The notes below the pieces were generated by a model. The model was not told where the DNA came from, ran no database searches, and saw nothing but the letters and a program-made list of their open reading frames with translations. From assembly GCF_019059575.1 (NCBI RefSeq), contig NW_024881529.1, forward strand, positions 62,001-126,000: DNA of 64,000 nt. Direction: 5' to 3'. Positions 43,301-54,399 of the stretch are shown here, piece by piece. The DNA is from Amphibalanus amphitrite. Lineage: Eukaryota; Arthropoda; Thecostraca; Balanomorpha; Balanidae. Within the stretch, counting starts at the first letter, position 1. Each line of letters starts with the position of its first letter. The position numbers and the translations under genes were made by a program.

Positions 43301-46263
43301 AGCGCCGCCACGGCCCCGCCGTCCCGCAGCCGAGTCGCATCGGGATGTATGGTCCCGAACAGGCGTAGTCGCTTGCCCGCCAGGCAGGGGCAGTGCAGCA
43401 GCACGTGCTCCGGCGTGTCGGCCTCCTCTCGGCAGACCAGACACAGTGCCGCCGGGCACTTCAGGTCCTCGCACTGCTGGCAGGTCGGTGTTGGGCGACG
43501 GCCGATCCTGTGCAGGTAGCTCGTCGAGAGCCCCCAGTGGCCTGCTCGAAGCTGGTGCACATTCACCGCGTCTTCCCTCGTCTCGTTGAGGACAGGTGTC
43601 GGGAACCTGTCTCTCATAATCCGCCTGAAGAAGCTGTCGGGCCAGCGATCTCGCCAGGCCTTGGAGGCGGCGCGGCCGACTGCTTTAGTGAGGCTGCGGA
43701 CGTCCACAGGCGCGACTGCCTGTGGTAAGCTGGAGGCCTCCTTGGCCAGCTCGTCCGCCCGTTCGTTGCCTGGGAGGCCACAGTGGGCCGGGACCCACTG
43801 CAGCCAAGTCGGTCTGTCCGGGGCCGCCAGGAGCAGGCGCCATATCTCGGCTCCCAGCGTCGTCCGCTGTTCTCCGGCGCCCGTCGCGAGCGTGGCGAGC
43901 GCAGCCTGGGAGTCGGTGCAGAGCACCAGCGGGGTCGCAGACGTTGCGTCCTCCAGCTGCTGCACCTCCTCCAGAGCGGCACGCATCGCCACCAGCTCGG
44001 CGCGGGTGCTACTGCAGACGGCGCCGGCCGGCGTCCGGGTCGTCCTCTCTTCTCCAGAGGGCAGGGTGATCAGGGCACCACTGCCCCCGGACGCGACACC
44101 GCCCTCTGCCGAGCCGTCGCTCCAGATCCAGGTCGCCTGGTCTGGCAGGGTCGCGAGGTGTTCTTCGGCCGCCGCCCGGCGGACCTCGTCGCGTGCCTCC
44201 CTGCTAATAGCCGCGCCGACGTCCAGCCGGATCGCCACCCCCGAACAGTCCGACCATGGAGGGAGGGTGATGTGTAGTCGCTCCTCCACGGGTGTCTCCT
44301 GAAGACCAAGCCGGATGAGGGCCTCCCGTCCCACATCACGCCAGCCGGTGGTGGTCCGCAGTCGTCGGGGGGGCTGTCCTCGCTGCTACCTCACGGAGAG
44401 GGTCATCGGTCCTCTGCGACGCCGCAGTGGCGGTCAGCCTGACGGCCAACGCCTCCCTGCGCGCCCGGACCGGGACCATGCCGGCCTCCGCCATCAGCGG
44501 GTCTCTCGGCGTGCTGATCGGGCAGCCGGTCACGACGCGCGCTGTGGCACGCATCTCCCTCTCAAGCAGCTCCACGTGCGACTCCGACGCCGCCGGGAGC
44601 CATGCCGCCGCCGCGTACTCGAGTGCACCACGGACGTAACCGTTGGCGACGGTTCGCAGCTGCGGCTCTTGCAGGCCCCACGAGCGCGCCGTCAGCTTCC
44701 TCAGCTGGGCCACACGCGGCTTCACCTTGCGGCGGAGACGAGAGCAGTGTTCCCCGAAGTGGAGCAGTCAGTCAAAGGTCACGCCGAGCAGATGGAGGTG
44801 TCGGGTGCCCTTGACTGCCGTGCCGTCCACCCTCAGCACGATGTCGCGGGCATCTTCGTGCCGTTGGGACAGTACCAGGACCTGCGTCTTGCTGCCCGCC
44901 AGCCGCATCTTCCACTTCCGCGCCCAGGCCGCCATCACGTCTGCAGCTCTCTGAGCGCGTACCATCGCTTGCGCAATGGTCGCTCCGGAGCTGAGGGTGG
45001 CGGTGTCGTCGGCGTACATGTAGATCGATGTGCCGTCAACCTTCCGGAGCTCCTCCACCAATTCCGCCGACCACGGGGTGAACAGGGTCGGGGCGAGCAC
45101 GGAGCCCTGGGGGAGGCCCGCTCGGAAGGGACGGCTGCTGCTGCGGACGCCATTGACCTCCGCGCATGCACGTCGGTCTCGCAGGAAGTGGAAGATCCAC
45201 GTTGCGTAACACCGTGGGAGTCGGTGCAGCATCTTCAGACGCAGCATCTGGTGGTCGATCACATCGTAGGCTCTGGAGAAGTCGGGGAACTGGTCGAGAC
45301 AGTGAACAGTTTCTCGGTGCCGTGGATGGGCTGTCTGTGCGAGTGTGGCGTCTCTCGACGGCGAAGTACGGTACTAAACGTTCCTGTGCCTGCCAAGTAT
45401 ATTCGCCGATGTGATTTCGTTGCGCATGGAGATGTAACGGTCAAAAAGTAAGCGATGACTGGAAAGGAATGGAACGTTCGTAGTGGGTATCGCCTAAATC
45501 CTATTAACAAGGTCAGAAGTCTACACGGTTTCTGAAATCGCCAGACTTATCCGTCTTCATTATCTGTTATATTATTCGTAATAAAGCAGATGCCATGTAG
45601 CATTGCATCATTTTCAACCTGCTTATCTATCATGGCTCTGCTGCTTTATGTTGATTCTCCTGTAACCCTCCCCCTCCGCAGGATATCGGGTCACCTGGAG
45701 GCCATGTTTGGCGCCGACGGCGGCGGCTCCCCGGAGTGGGACACGGACGGCGCGTACCGGCCCGACCGGCTCGAGGTCTACTACGAGTACGAGGACGGCC
45801 TGGAGACCCGCGTGGTGCGGGTCCGCACAGACAGCCGCATACGGGACGTACTGGCGGATAAACGGTGAGACGGGGACGGGAAAGAGGGCGGACGGGCAGA
45901 GCTCTGAGAGGGAGGGGATGGGAGAAACGATGGATGGTATGCATTATACAGAGTACATTATGTAGAGTACTGTCCTAAGGAGGTAGGCTGCATGTTGAGG
46001 GTTTGTATGACCGTGACCAAGAGGGGTTTATCAAACAAATCCCAAAGTGCGACACGCTGGGCTCCATTGATATTTATGTGATTGCGAAATGCTAGGCTCC
46101 GTGACTGCACCAGGTGCTCTGCTGTTGACACTACCATTTCTCGTCTCCCCTCCTGTCTGGCAGGTACGTGGTGAAGGGCGGCGTCCCCGGCTTCATCGTG
46201 CTGCCCCGGGACTCGCCGTTCCGAACTGTGTTCCTCGGCCGCTATCAGGTGGACGAGCGGTGA
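34377..46263 (+). CDS. TTC4: Tetratricopeptide repeat protein 4 (HSP90 co-chaperone), 8 coding exons
   Basis: Homologue of human TTC4 and yeast Cns1, a co-chaperone that links HSP90/HSP70 through its TPR domain; Cns1 is essential in yeast. Exons: 34377-34526, 34692-34809, 37394-37565, 37916-38108, 42440-42566, 43039-43201, 45682-45864, 46164-46263. Total 1,206 nt, with phases 0, 1, 2, 0, 1, 2, 2 closing to 401 residues plus TGA (human protein 387). Residues 90 to about 211 carry the TPRs (YTEGLRKRHPN, TNRAAANFHLGNFR, LSWCDRGL); residues 212-253 a basic linker; about 254-401 the C-terminal domain (WPLMFLYPEHSQSD, LEVYYEYED). The start ATGG has a good context. Introns hold much mobile DNA: intron 2 a minisatellite, intron 4 a TTAA element and a 1.2-kb palindrome, intron 6 a non-LTR fragment. 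Intron 3 starts with the unusual but allowed GTCGGT. Confidence 0.93.
35940..36290. repeat. Degenerate GGGTCACGGTATC minisatellite
   Basis: Variants of AGGGTCACGGTATC repeat irregularly through this part of TTC4 intron 2, most regularly at 36170-36260. A GC-rich, CpG-dense block follows to about 36800, with no gene recognised in it. Confidence 0.65.
37394..37565 (+). CDS. TTC4: TTC4 coding exon 3 (first TPRs)
   Basis: Completes a split Glu codon after exon 2. Encodes YKEDGNLCFKVKKYKHAVLN, the helix pair of the first TPR, and the start of the second (TNRAAANFHLGNF). Ends in phase 2 at TTCAG/GTCGGT. Confidence 0.9.
38853..39992. mobile_element. TTAA/AGGTCA family element in TTC4 intron 4
   Basis: Left end TTAA-CCCGTGCCCCACTG followed by a long G run and GGGCTATTTATAGCCCC. 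The right end has the matching GGGGGGCTATGAATACCCC hairpin and a diverged terminus (AGCAGGGCGTGTTAT). The interior carries several TGACCT/AGGTCA hexamers. No coding frame. Older than the CCCTCGCCGG copies, judging by decay of the right end. Confidence 0.6.
40006..41222. repeat. 1.2-kb palindromic foldback with GC-rich core
   Basis: The left arm, about 40006-40534, is the inverse of about 40692-41222 at moderate identity, with blocks such as CACAGTGATGCAAATG, ACAAAAACATGAAAACC-like and AGGGCTGACCGGCGCTAC in mirrored order. The central 150 bp is extremely GC-rich and CpG-dense. No coding frame is credible. It lies in TTC4 intron 4. Confidence 0.8.
43226..45282 (-). mobile_element. 5'-truncated, frameshifted non-LTR retrotransposon
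   Basis: The minus strand encodes the end of a reverse transcriptase (FSRAYDVIDHQML, GLPQGSVLAPTLF, catalytic YADD in MYADDTATLSS), then an RNase H domain (WSDGSAEGG; WVPAHCGLPGNERADELA) and a Cys/His end (CQQCEDLKC...CLVC...HVLLHC). The reading changes frame at least twice (near 44765 and 44336), so it is a pseudogene. The 3' end is an (AAC)n tail. A 12-bp target duplication CGGGGAACTGGT flanks it (43214-43225, 45283-45294). The 5' end is lost inside the reverse transcriptase, as expected for abortive reverse transcription. Confidence 0.88.
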
Positions 46264-47264
46264 CGGCGCGCGTAGCGACATCTATATCAGGGAACTACGG
46301 ACTGACGCAGCAGGTGGCGACATCTATATTCCATCGCTACTCCGAGACCGACCCGCAGCGATCCGCTATCGTGGCGCGGCGGCGAGAGCGGTTGTGGAAT
46401 TCGATTGGGTATACATTATCCGCTGTACTGCCTCGTGTCCGTTAAGGGTCACTTCAAGCCGCTATTCTAAGGTGTTGATGTGTACGAGGAGTGTGGTATG
46501 CGGATATATTTGCAGCTGGATCCGCCGCTGCCCCTGCACGCCAGTCCAGCAAACCGTCCGCTTACGTCTGCGATTTGAAGTGTCTCTGTCATGGAGTGCG
46601 GGTTTAAATGCATTGAATTACTACTCTTCCACCGGTGCGTTTCTGGTTTCTTCTTCACGATCGAGTTGACGCGTACAGCCGATGTAGGGAACGACGCATA
46701 AAACTGTGCTGTGGCAGAATTTCGAGCCATATTCTGTCCCAATCGACAAATGATGGGAGATTATCTGTATAGGGTGTGGCGAACACGATTAACTATCATT
46801 GACATGCATTCAAGTGACCACTGTATGCAGATACCGCATGAATCACCAGCACCCCACATTTGACTTCAAATATCGTGGAGTATGGCGAAGCGATACCAGA
46901 CGTGTTTCAAAGGTTTCTGCCAGAAACCCTTCCCGGCATTTCTACAGTCGATCCCACCAGGATCCCATCTCAGACAGCCCTCGTAAGCAAACTCGATCGG
47001 GTGATGAGAGGATGACGCGTGTATTATCTCATCTTTCCACAAGGTTCAATGTAGTTTCACGATCAAAAACACCTGGAACAAAAGAAAACAACTGTCAATT
47101 ACGCTGAACGCCGCTCAGACATGGTGAAAGCAAACAAATCTGAACCCTCTGCTTTTGCTTTTTCGCCGTTATGGTGCAACGACAGCAGAGCGGAAGGCAT
47201 AGAATCCAGTCTTCGATGAAAATAATAGCTGGATATGGACCAATGACGACGTCGAGACAGCCCA
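46264..47264. other. Intergenic region between convergent TTC4 and RpS28
   Basis: Should contain the TTC4 3' UTR and possibly an RpS28 3' UTR exon. No poly(A) signal could be fixed and no other gene was recognised. Confidence 0.4.
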
Positions 47265-47268
47265 TTAA

Positions 47269-47757
47269 AGGGACACTCCCACCTTCAAAAAAGTTTATGA
47301 ATTGGCATGAAAGTGATGTCGCTCGGTTCAGAAAGAGCGAAAACGAATATCTACCAAATTTCACCGAAAAATATTCACCGGTTTTCAAGATACTGGACTT
47401 TTACTTTTGCTTACTTTTTGGGATCTCCGCTGTTCCTAGCGACTTTATTTGGAAGCAATAGTTTGGCAGCTGAAAGTGCGGCACTTGTTGCGCGCAAAGC
47501 AGCATATACCACCGCGTGCTACAAAACGTTTTAGTCAAACATTTAAAAATCGTTAGATATCTGCGCTGACGTCACACATTCAGAGGGGTATTCCTATGCA
47601 TTAGCCACTCTGAATCAAAATGCTGCAATTTTGAAATTCAATATTTCCGATTTAAGGCATTTCTCGATGTTGTGAGTGCCGAAACCGGTAATTGTGAGCC
47701 AGGGACCCCATTTTGGCTATATCAACTCAAATCTAATGTTAAGGTGGGAGGGTCCCT
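47269..47757. mobile_element. 489-bp MITE with TTAA target duplication
   Basis: Ends AGGGACACTCCCACCTT and AAGGTGGGAGGGTCCCT, nearly perfect inverted repeats, flanked by TTAA at 47265-47268 and 47758-47761. No coding frame. A third type of TTAA-flanked terminus in this window. Confidence 0.75.
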
Positions 47758-47896
47758 TTAAAACCAATGTGAGTCAAACGATTTTGAAAACATTAACGAC
47801 GCCTGAGTACCTACGCGCACATGCTTTCCTCAAAATATACCAAACAAATACAGAACAGTCAACTATAATTAATACCCCCCCCCCCCCCGTCGCGCT

Positions 47897-48432
<536 letters not shown>

Positions 48433-48449
<17 letters not shown>

Positions 48450-51400
48450 CCTCTCGCTCCGACTCGAGTAGGGTGATGATGTCGCCCTCACGCACCGGTC
48501 CCTTGACGTTGCGGATGATGGCGCGGTTCGTCTCGTCCATGAACTCGACGCGCACCTGGGTGCACTGGCCCTGTGAGCCGGTGCGACCCAGCACCTTGGT
48601 CACCTGGCGACACAAGGGGAGCGGGAGGTCAGTCACAGCCCAGCACAGCGTTTACTGATAATCCTATGAAGTAAGTGACGATAGCGCTAGTGACATTCGC
48701 CTAGCAGCTATCTGCTGTGGTACTGTGACGAGGCCGTCATACTGGGGCTCCTGTCTGATGTCGATATTATCCCTTTTTGGCTACTAGGATTGGTGGACCG
48801 AAGAAACTATTCTGTTACGTACTACCGAATCAGACTCAATCTCCTGACTCGGCAGCAGACTGTGGAGCCACGAGAGCTCACATGGGTCCCAGCAGATTGC
48901 GGAAATGCGGCCACTAGGTATATCCTGCAGAAGTTTCATGCCCTCCGTTCCGGGCCTAGTTCAGAAGCTTCATCAGCCGCTGGGACAAGATGGTCTGAGG
49001 TCCCCGCATGGCACTTGTATTTCCTTTGTCAGCAGCCCCTGCAGCAGTGCCGGGCTCTCAAGGGCACATTAAGCCATGTGAGTGGAAGCGAGGCCCCATC
49101 GCTACCGTACGAGCACCGTCCGATCCTGCAATTTGCTGTAACATAATAATCTAGCACCGAAATGCTGAAACAGACACTTTGCTTCCTGAAAACAACCAAC
49201 TGCAAGCAAGCAATTGTAAGTCAAATATTTTTAGGTTAAGTGGTTGTGTATCTGGCTTCAGGCCATTGCCTGTAATCTCTCCTAAAACATTTCCTTTGGC
49301 ACTGCACTGCTTTGCCACAAGCAGTTTGTGACTTTCCATATTGTAGAGCATATTGAGCTGGAGCACACTTGTTTGTGCCATGAATAATTATCAGATATGA
49401 AATCATGAGGTCAAAGGATATCATGTGATTTACTTCTTACTTGATGATCTGTCACACTGAAAGTACCTAAATTGGTGATCGGTTGAAAAGGTTGAGGCTA
49501 AAACAACATTGACCAATCATATCATGAAGTTAAGTTTAGTGATAGTGGGCTGTTTTAGGCAGGCTATTCGGTGCCCACATCATAGATACTTGGATATAAG
49601 GATCAGAGAGAAAGTAGGAAAGCGTCACTGGTACCAGATTCACAACCTATCAAGCCAGCTCTTGAATGCATTTGTTGTTTCTGCCTCTACCACTGCTGAT
49701 GGGAGGCTGTTCCAAAGAGGGACCACTCTGTTCGAAAAGAATTTTGCTCTTACTTTGGTCTTCACCCTTTTCACTTTCAGTTTCAAACAGTCCTCGAGTC
49801 AAGTTCAAAGGCAACTGCATAGGTAGTAGGTACTGATTGACTGAGCTTGACCTTAGCCTCTGCAACCGGTAACGGGTGGCTGCATTCTCATTATTCTTCT
49901 ACAAGTGGCGTATTCCCCTACAATACGCTCTTCCGGACAAAAAAGGAACATCTTTGATGGATGACAGTGAAAACAGGGCACCTGGGGGGATTTGATCAAG
50001 GCTCTTGGCCCGGTTAAGTATTTATATACATCAGGTCCGATCGCCAAAGTAATTATAACAAACATACCACACGATGTATTTTGACCTCTTGATTTCATAT
50101 CTGATAGTTATTCATGGCGCATCCAAGTTTCTGTAAAATATTTACCGTTTCGGGAAACCAACGTTACACCCATTCAGTGTCCCTAAATTTGTAGATGTGG
50201 GTGGGAAAGGACATCGAAATGCAAATCATTTTCCACTCTCACCTCCAGTTTTCAAGCCCAATTTTCCACTCCCAATCCCACCGAGAAGGAGCAATTGCGG
50301 GAATGGTTGTTTTACATCTGTCACAATTGTAGATAGATTAATGTTTTTGATCATTTTCCCACTCTTTTTGGGCCTTACCTGACCGACAATTTTCACTCTC
50401 ATCCTTTTTTTTGGTCAGCAATTTTCCCCTCTGACACCCAAGCAAAAATATGATTTTGGTACACTGCACCCATTCGCCGCCAGCATGACATGTATTGACA
50501 TAAACCAAATGCAATTGTCCGCTGAGCCCTACACGGACAGTCCTCCGTTCACACCACCACCTCACAATGCCTTACACCCGATACAGATCCTGAGCAGTGA
50601 GCACCAACGCGGACTGACCCTGACCCGCGACCGAGCTCGCGGGTCGGGTCACCCCTAGCGGCGAATGGGGTAACAACGGTCACCACCGGCCACTTCCGCA
50701 CTCCACCAGCCGTTTGCACGGTTTGCGCCAGGTGGAAACGATCGAATGAATAAACTCCAAGGTTGAGTGAAAACATTACGCTATTCGATTTTGTTATGAA
50801 AGTGATGTCATAAAAATACTCGTGGCCGAGCAGTGCAGTGCCGAAGGCGATGCCTTAGGAGAGATTACAGGCAATGCTTAATCAAATATTTAAGGTTAAC
50901 TGATTTCAGCCTGAAGCCTGGTGCACAACCACTTAACCTAAAATATTTGATTTAGCATTGCCTGCAATCTATTCCTGCTAGCATCTTTTTTCCTTTTCCT
51001 CAATAGGCAAACATCAGTAGGTTAGGTTAGGTTAGGTTGAGTTAGGCTATGATTTTTACCTTTTTTTGGTGTTCTGTTTTTTGACATCACTTTCATTGAT
51101 TATCATACTTGATTCCCTCCCCACCCTTTAACCCCTGTTCCCACATTTCCCTGAAAATGGCTGCAAAAAACTTCGGTATTAGTATATATTAGGTCCGAGT
51201 GGACAATTGTGACGCTGTTGATACAAATATGTGACAGCAAAAAATTAGGTTTTAGGTTAGGTTGTAGGTTTGAAGGTTTTAGGTTAGGTTAGGTTGTAGG
51301 TTTTAGGTTTTAGGTTGGTAGGCTTGTAGGTTTTAGGTTGTAGGTTTGTAGGTAAATAGGTAAGGTAAGGTCAGGTTTTATTATGTTTTCCTTTTATTTC

Positions 51401-52060
51401 CAGGACATATAAGTATCATTTTTGGATTCAGGATGTCAAATAATGTAAGAATATGAAAACTTTATCTTTTAACAGTCACTCGGACTTAATGTATACTTTT
51501 ACCAAAACTTCATATGGCAGCACTGAAACGGTGGCGTTTTTCTCTCATTGCATTCATTCGCGCCGTCGGTGCGTGCACGTGGGTATGTATCGTGTTATGA
51601 ACAGGTGCAACCTATTACTTTTGTGTTTCTTTATTTTTCAGCCACACGTAAGTATGATGTCTGGATTCAGGATGTCAAAAAATATAAGAAGATATAAAAT
51701 TCATGCTTGAACAGTCAATCAGACATGACCACTAGGGTATTACAGCTCCTAATCTGTGCTAGTCTCATCTTAAGCTACAAAACTGCTATTACAGTTCAAA
51801 GCTCCATGTTATAAGTGGTATATTTCCTAAAAACACCTAGCTTCCAAGCAGATTACCAACCAAGGCTATATATAAACCTTACAAACTGTCTCGGCTGCTA
51901 CAAATCTGGCGCAAAAGATACTTCTGTATTTATTTGTTATGCTCAGAAAATGAGGAAATTAAAGCAAACAGACAAACTCTAAAAAGAATGAACAACTTTA
52001 TAAGCCAAAGACAACATTCCATGAAATACTCACGCGTGCAAGCTGAACTGGCTTATCCAT
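48433..52060 (-). CDS. RpS28: 40S ribosomal protein S28, two coding exons
   Basis: Small-subunit protein eS28, near the mRNA exit site of the 40S ribosome. Exon 1 (52060-52034) gives MDKPVQLAR and ends CGC/GTGAGT. Exon 2 (48603-48433) follows a CAG acceptor with [20 protein letters not shown] and ends [13 protein letters not shown]. Together 65 residues, the length of the fly protein (human 69), with near-complete conservation of the family core. The 3,430-bp intron holds dispersed repeats and TTAGG-like arrays. The stop codon is followed at once by GGGGTGAGTG, suggesting a 3' UTR intron that would include the (GA)n tract. No frame damage was seen. The compact 5' UTR starts at a pyrimidine tract. 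Confidence 0.95.
48640..49200. other. RpS28 intron segment, nothing recognised
   Basis: An open plus-strand frame of 118 codons (48790-49146) shows no known domain and lies antisense in an intron. I saw no C/D-box or H/ACA snoRNA with clear boxes on the sense strand, although ribosomal protein introns often host them. Confidence 0.35.
49205..49290. repeat. Dispersed repeat, copy 1
   Basis: TTTTTAGGTTAAGTGGTTGT...GCCATTGCCTGTAATCTCTCC, the inverse of much of 50860-50945. Both copies are in the RpS28 intron. Confidence 0.55.
50855..50977. repeat. Dispersed repeat, copy 2, with hairpin arms
   Basis: GATTACAGGCAATGCTTAAT and ATTTAGCATTGCCTGCAATC face each other around a 34-bp loop, making a stem of about 40 bp. 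It includes the sequence shared with 49205-49290. Confidence 0.6.
51016..51375. repeat. TTAGG-like arrays in the RpS28 intron
   Basis: A short perfect run (GGTTA x4, 51018-51038) and a degenerate array of TAGGTT/TTTAGGTT/GTAGGTT (about 51245-51375). TTAGG is the usual arthropod telomere repeat. Short interstitial runs can arise by repair or by chance, so no telomeric role is implied. Confidence 0.6.
52034..52060 (-). CDS. RpS28: RpS28 coding exon 1 (9 codons)
   Basis: ATG-GAT-AAG-CCA-GTT-CAG-CTT-GCA-CGC then GTGAGT. Too short for ORF prediction. It is identified by the MDKP start and by phase-0 joining to exon 2. Confidence 0.92.
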
Positions 52061-52100
52061 CACTGCAAATCGTGCTCGGCTTTACCGGAAAAGACCGCAA
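52061..52100 (-). promoter_or_regulatory. RpS28 5' UTR with TOP-like pyrimidine tract
   Basis: On the minus strand GCGGTCTTTTCCGG (52098-52085) lies about 25-35 nt before the start codon. A C followed by pyrimidines at the cap site (5' TOP) is typical of ribosomal protein genes and confers mTOR/LARP1-linked translation control. The exact start site is inferred. Confidence 0.5.
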
Positions 52101-52507
52101 TAGAGCGAAGTAAACAAAATGCCGTTTTGGATTCGATGAGAACTTACAGCACTAGATCGAGGCAGCGAAATGATTACACGACAACTACACGTTTAGTTAG
52201 TTTTAATAGAAACAGAAAAATAGCGTAAAACACCACGTTTTGCCAAATCAAGAATAACTAGAGATTGAAAAAAAAGACAAAGGTAAGTTGACCTTGCTTG
52301 GGATGCTTTAAACTACGCATAATGAGTTGTGACTTGGCGGTCACAACTCACAATTTGGGATTTTGTAATGTTGTTGCAATTCTGAAATTCAGTTCATCTA
52401 CATACATATATGATATATGAAGCACGAAACATTTCGACAGGCATGATGTTTTGTTTCCATTGCATCGCGCCTGTTGGCTATTCCTAACTCTGGCTTGCCA
52501 TGTGTTG

Positions 52508-53068
52508 TAGAGCACTTCATGGGCCGGATAAATCCGTTATCCACGGATAAATCCGCGGACCGGATAGGATTGGATTCTAAATTTGTTAAAAAAAGAACGG
52601 ATATGGGCGGGCCGGATTTGGGAATTGAAGGTTGAACCCGGATCAAAACGGATCAAAATTTTAACATTCAACATTGAAGTTCTTAGAAAACTTCTTAGAG
52701 AAATTGTGTATTACTATTGAAGTTTACCAAGGTATTACTATTACTAGGTATTACTATACCTAGTTTACCAATGTGGTGATTTTCATGTGGTTTTAGGTTT
52801 ATAAGCATGGTTTTTGGAACCATGATGGTCTGTGAGATGTATGGCTGTCTGGTCCCTTAGATTGAATTTGTTAGTCCAGTTTTGGGTGAAACCAGTTATT
52901 GGTGAAACGGATTATTACGGATATTTTTTGAAAGTTTGGCTGCAATACGGGCCATGGGTGGGCCGGATTCTGATATTCAAAGAAAGGCGGATAATGGGCG
53001 GATCTGGATATGACTTGCCGGATATGGGCCGGGCCGGATCCTAAAAAGCCTATCCGTGAAGTGCTCTA
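52508..53068. mobile_element. 561-bp hAT-type MITE upstream of RpS28
   Basis: Ends TAGAGCACTTCA and TGAAGTGCTCTA, with a perfect 8-bp target duplication ATGTGTTG (52500-52507, 53069-53076). The interior is rich in GGATAAATCCG/CCGGAT palindromic motifs. No transposase frame. Confidence 0.88.
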
Positions 53069-53159
53069 ATGTGTTGCAACAATCAGTGGCGGATCCAGGG
53101 GGGGGGGGGCAAAATGGGCATTCAAAATGGGCAAAATGGGCCAAACGGCATGATTTTAA

Positions 53160-54191
53160 CCCTCGCCGGACCTATTGGTTTTCTACATACGCGCCGGCCG
53201 AGGGGGGGGGGGGGGGGGGGGTACGACCCCCCTCGCCGTTTTGCCCCTGATGGAGCTAGCGCGTCGCGGAAAAAACGAGCGTGTGCGCCGTTACGAAACG
53301 CAGAGATTGCTACCCGATTTTAAGGTCCTAGGTCAACCGGTGACCTCTGAGGTCAGGTCAAGTGCCCCAAGGTACGGCTCAGTTTTTGGTGAATAACTTC
53401 GCAAAAAAATGAACGCAGAGCGCCGATTTTGGAAGCATCGTGTTCGCCTCGCTCAGGCGCGTCGAATGATATACTTTTTGTCCGGGTCAGGTCAACTTGG
53501 GGTGTTGACCTCAGGTCAAGGTCAGGTCAGCACCCCCAGGTCACGAAGTCGGTCGAAAGAGGTCATATCGCATATCATTCGATTCGGCAGGCCTTCCTGA
53601 GTCCATTGGTGGCTTTCCCGGCTCGCTAGCTCAATTCGATCAAGAGTTATTGACGAAAAACTAATATGACCTTGATGACGTCATAAATGACGTCACGAAA
53701 GGTCACCATTGCAAAAGTGCAAATCTTACCTTGCAAGGAGTGCATCAAATCACGATTCTGTGTGCTTGAGGTAGTTGGAGATCGTTCCCGGCGCCAGAAT
53801 AGCAGTTTTCATTTTTCCCCATTGACTTATAATGGTGAGGTCACGAAAATGACCTGACCTCATATGACCTTTAGGAAAAATCCAAGATCTACAAGTTGTG
53901 GGAATCATAATGGATACTAGATCCTGCAAGTTTCATTTCCCTGTGACATCTCCTCTGGCAGTGAGGGCGTTGCGAAGTTGCGACATCTGAAGACCGTGCA
54001 GAGGTTCACTTATGACGTCATAGGTCAGTGACCTGACCTGACCCAAAAATGCGGTTGGTGTCAAAAGATCCGGCTTGGATCAAAGGTCAGGTGTGCCAAG
54101 TTTCAGCTCTCTATCCCCCGCGTGTTCGGAGCTATCGCGAAAAAACCCTATGGGGGGGGGGCGGCACCCGCCCCCCCTCGGCCGGCGAGGG
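53160..54191 (+). mobile_element. TTAA/AGGTCA family element A (1,032 bp)
   Basis: Ends CCCTCGCCGG and CCGGCGAGGG, flanked by TTAA (53156-53159, 54192-54195). Comparison with the empty site in the hAT MITE at 62673-62829 shows a single TTAA there, so the boundaries are direct. Near each end lie G and C runs able to pair. Inside are many AGGTCA and TGACCT hexamers and TGACGTCA-like sites. No coding frame. Confidence 0.9.
54022..54034. promoter_or_regulatory. Perfect AGGTCA inverted repeat, 1-bp spacer
   Basis: AGGTCA-G-TGACCT inside element A, at the position homologous to the site at 14450. IR1 layout as used by EcR/USP. Binding is untested. Confidence 0.3.
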
Positions 54192-54399
54192 TTAACATTA
54201 CGCCTATGGACGAGGCATGGAAAGAATCGATAAATTGTTATGGTTTGCCCCCCCCCCCCCAAAGAAAAACTCTGAGCTGGATCCGCCTCTGGCAACAATG
54301 CCCAACGGCCAACATTCTGCGCTGCAAAATGTTGTACTCGAGTACATCAGTAATGCCTGATCATATTGAGGTAGCGACTAGCGAGTCGGTAAGAGCCAC

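Larger units (their letters stand above)
53084..54291 (+). mobile_element. hAT-type MITE (CAGTGGCGGATCC ends), interrupted
   Basis: Ends CAGTGGCGGATCCAG and CTGGATCCGCCTCTG, with a perfect 8-bp target duplication GCAACAAT (53076-53083, 54292-54299). A TTAA element (53160-54191) splits it. The uninterrupted form is at 62673-62829. The left part has tandem GGGCAAAAT copies in place of the G/C-run hairpin. Confidence 0.9.

Noticed and set aside
43209..44302. Long plus-strand frames opposite the non-LTR element
   Set aside because: Antisense shadows; the minus strand carries the reverse transcriptase and RNase H motifs.
48790..49146. 118-codon frame in the RpS28 intron
   Set aside because: No recognisable family, antisense to the host gene, one of many random frames of this size.
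49509..49826. 105-codon plus-strand frame in the RpS28 intron
   Set aside because: The peptide ([17 protein letters not shown]) vaguely recalls repeat-derived translations, but I cannot place it in a family; not annotated as a gene.
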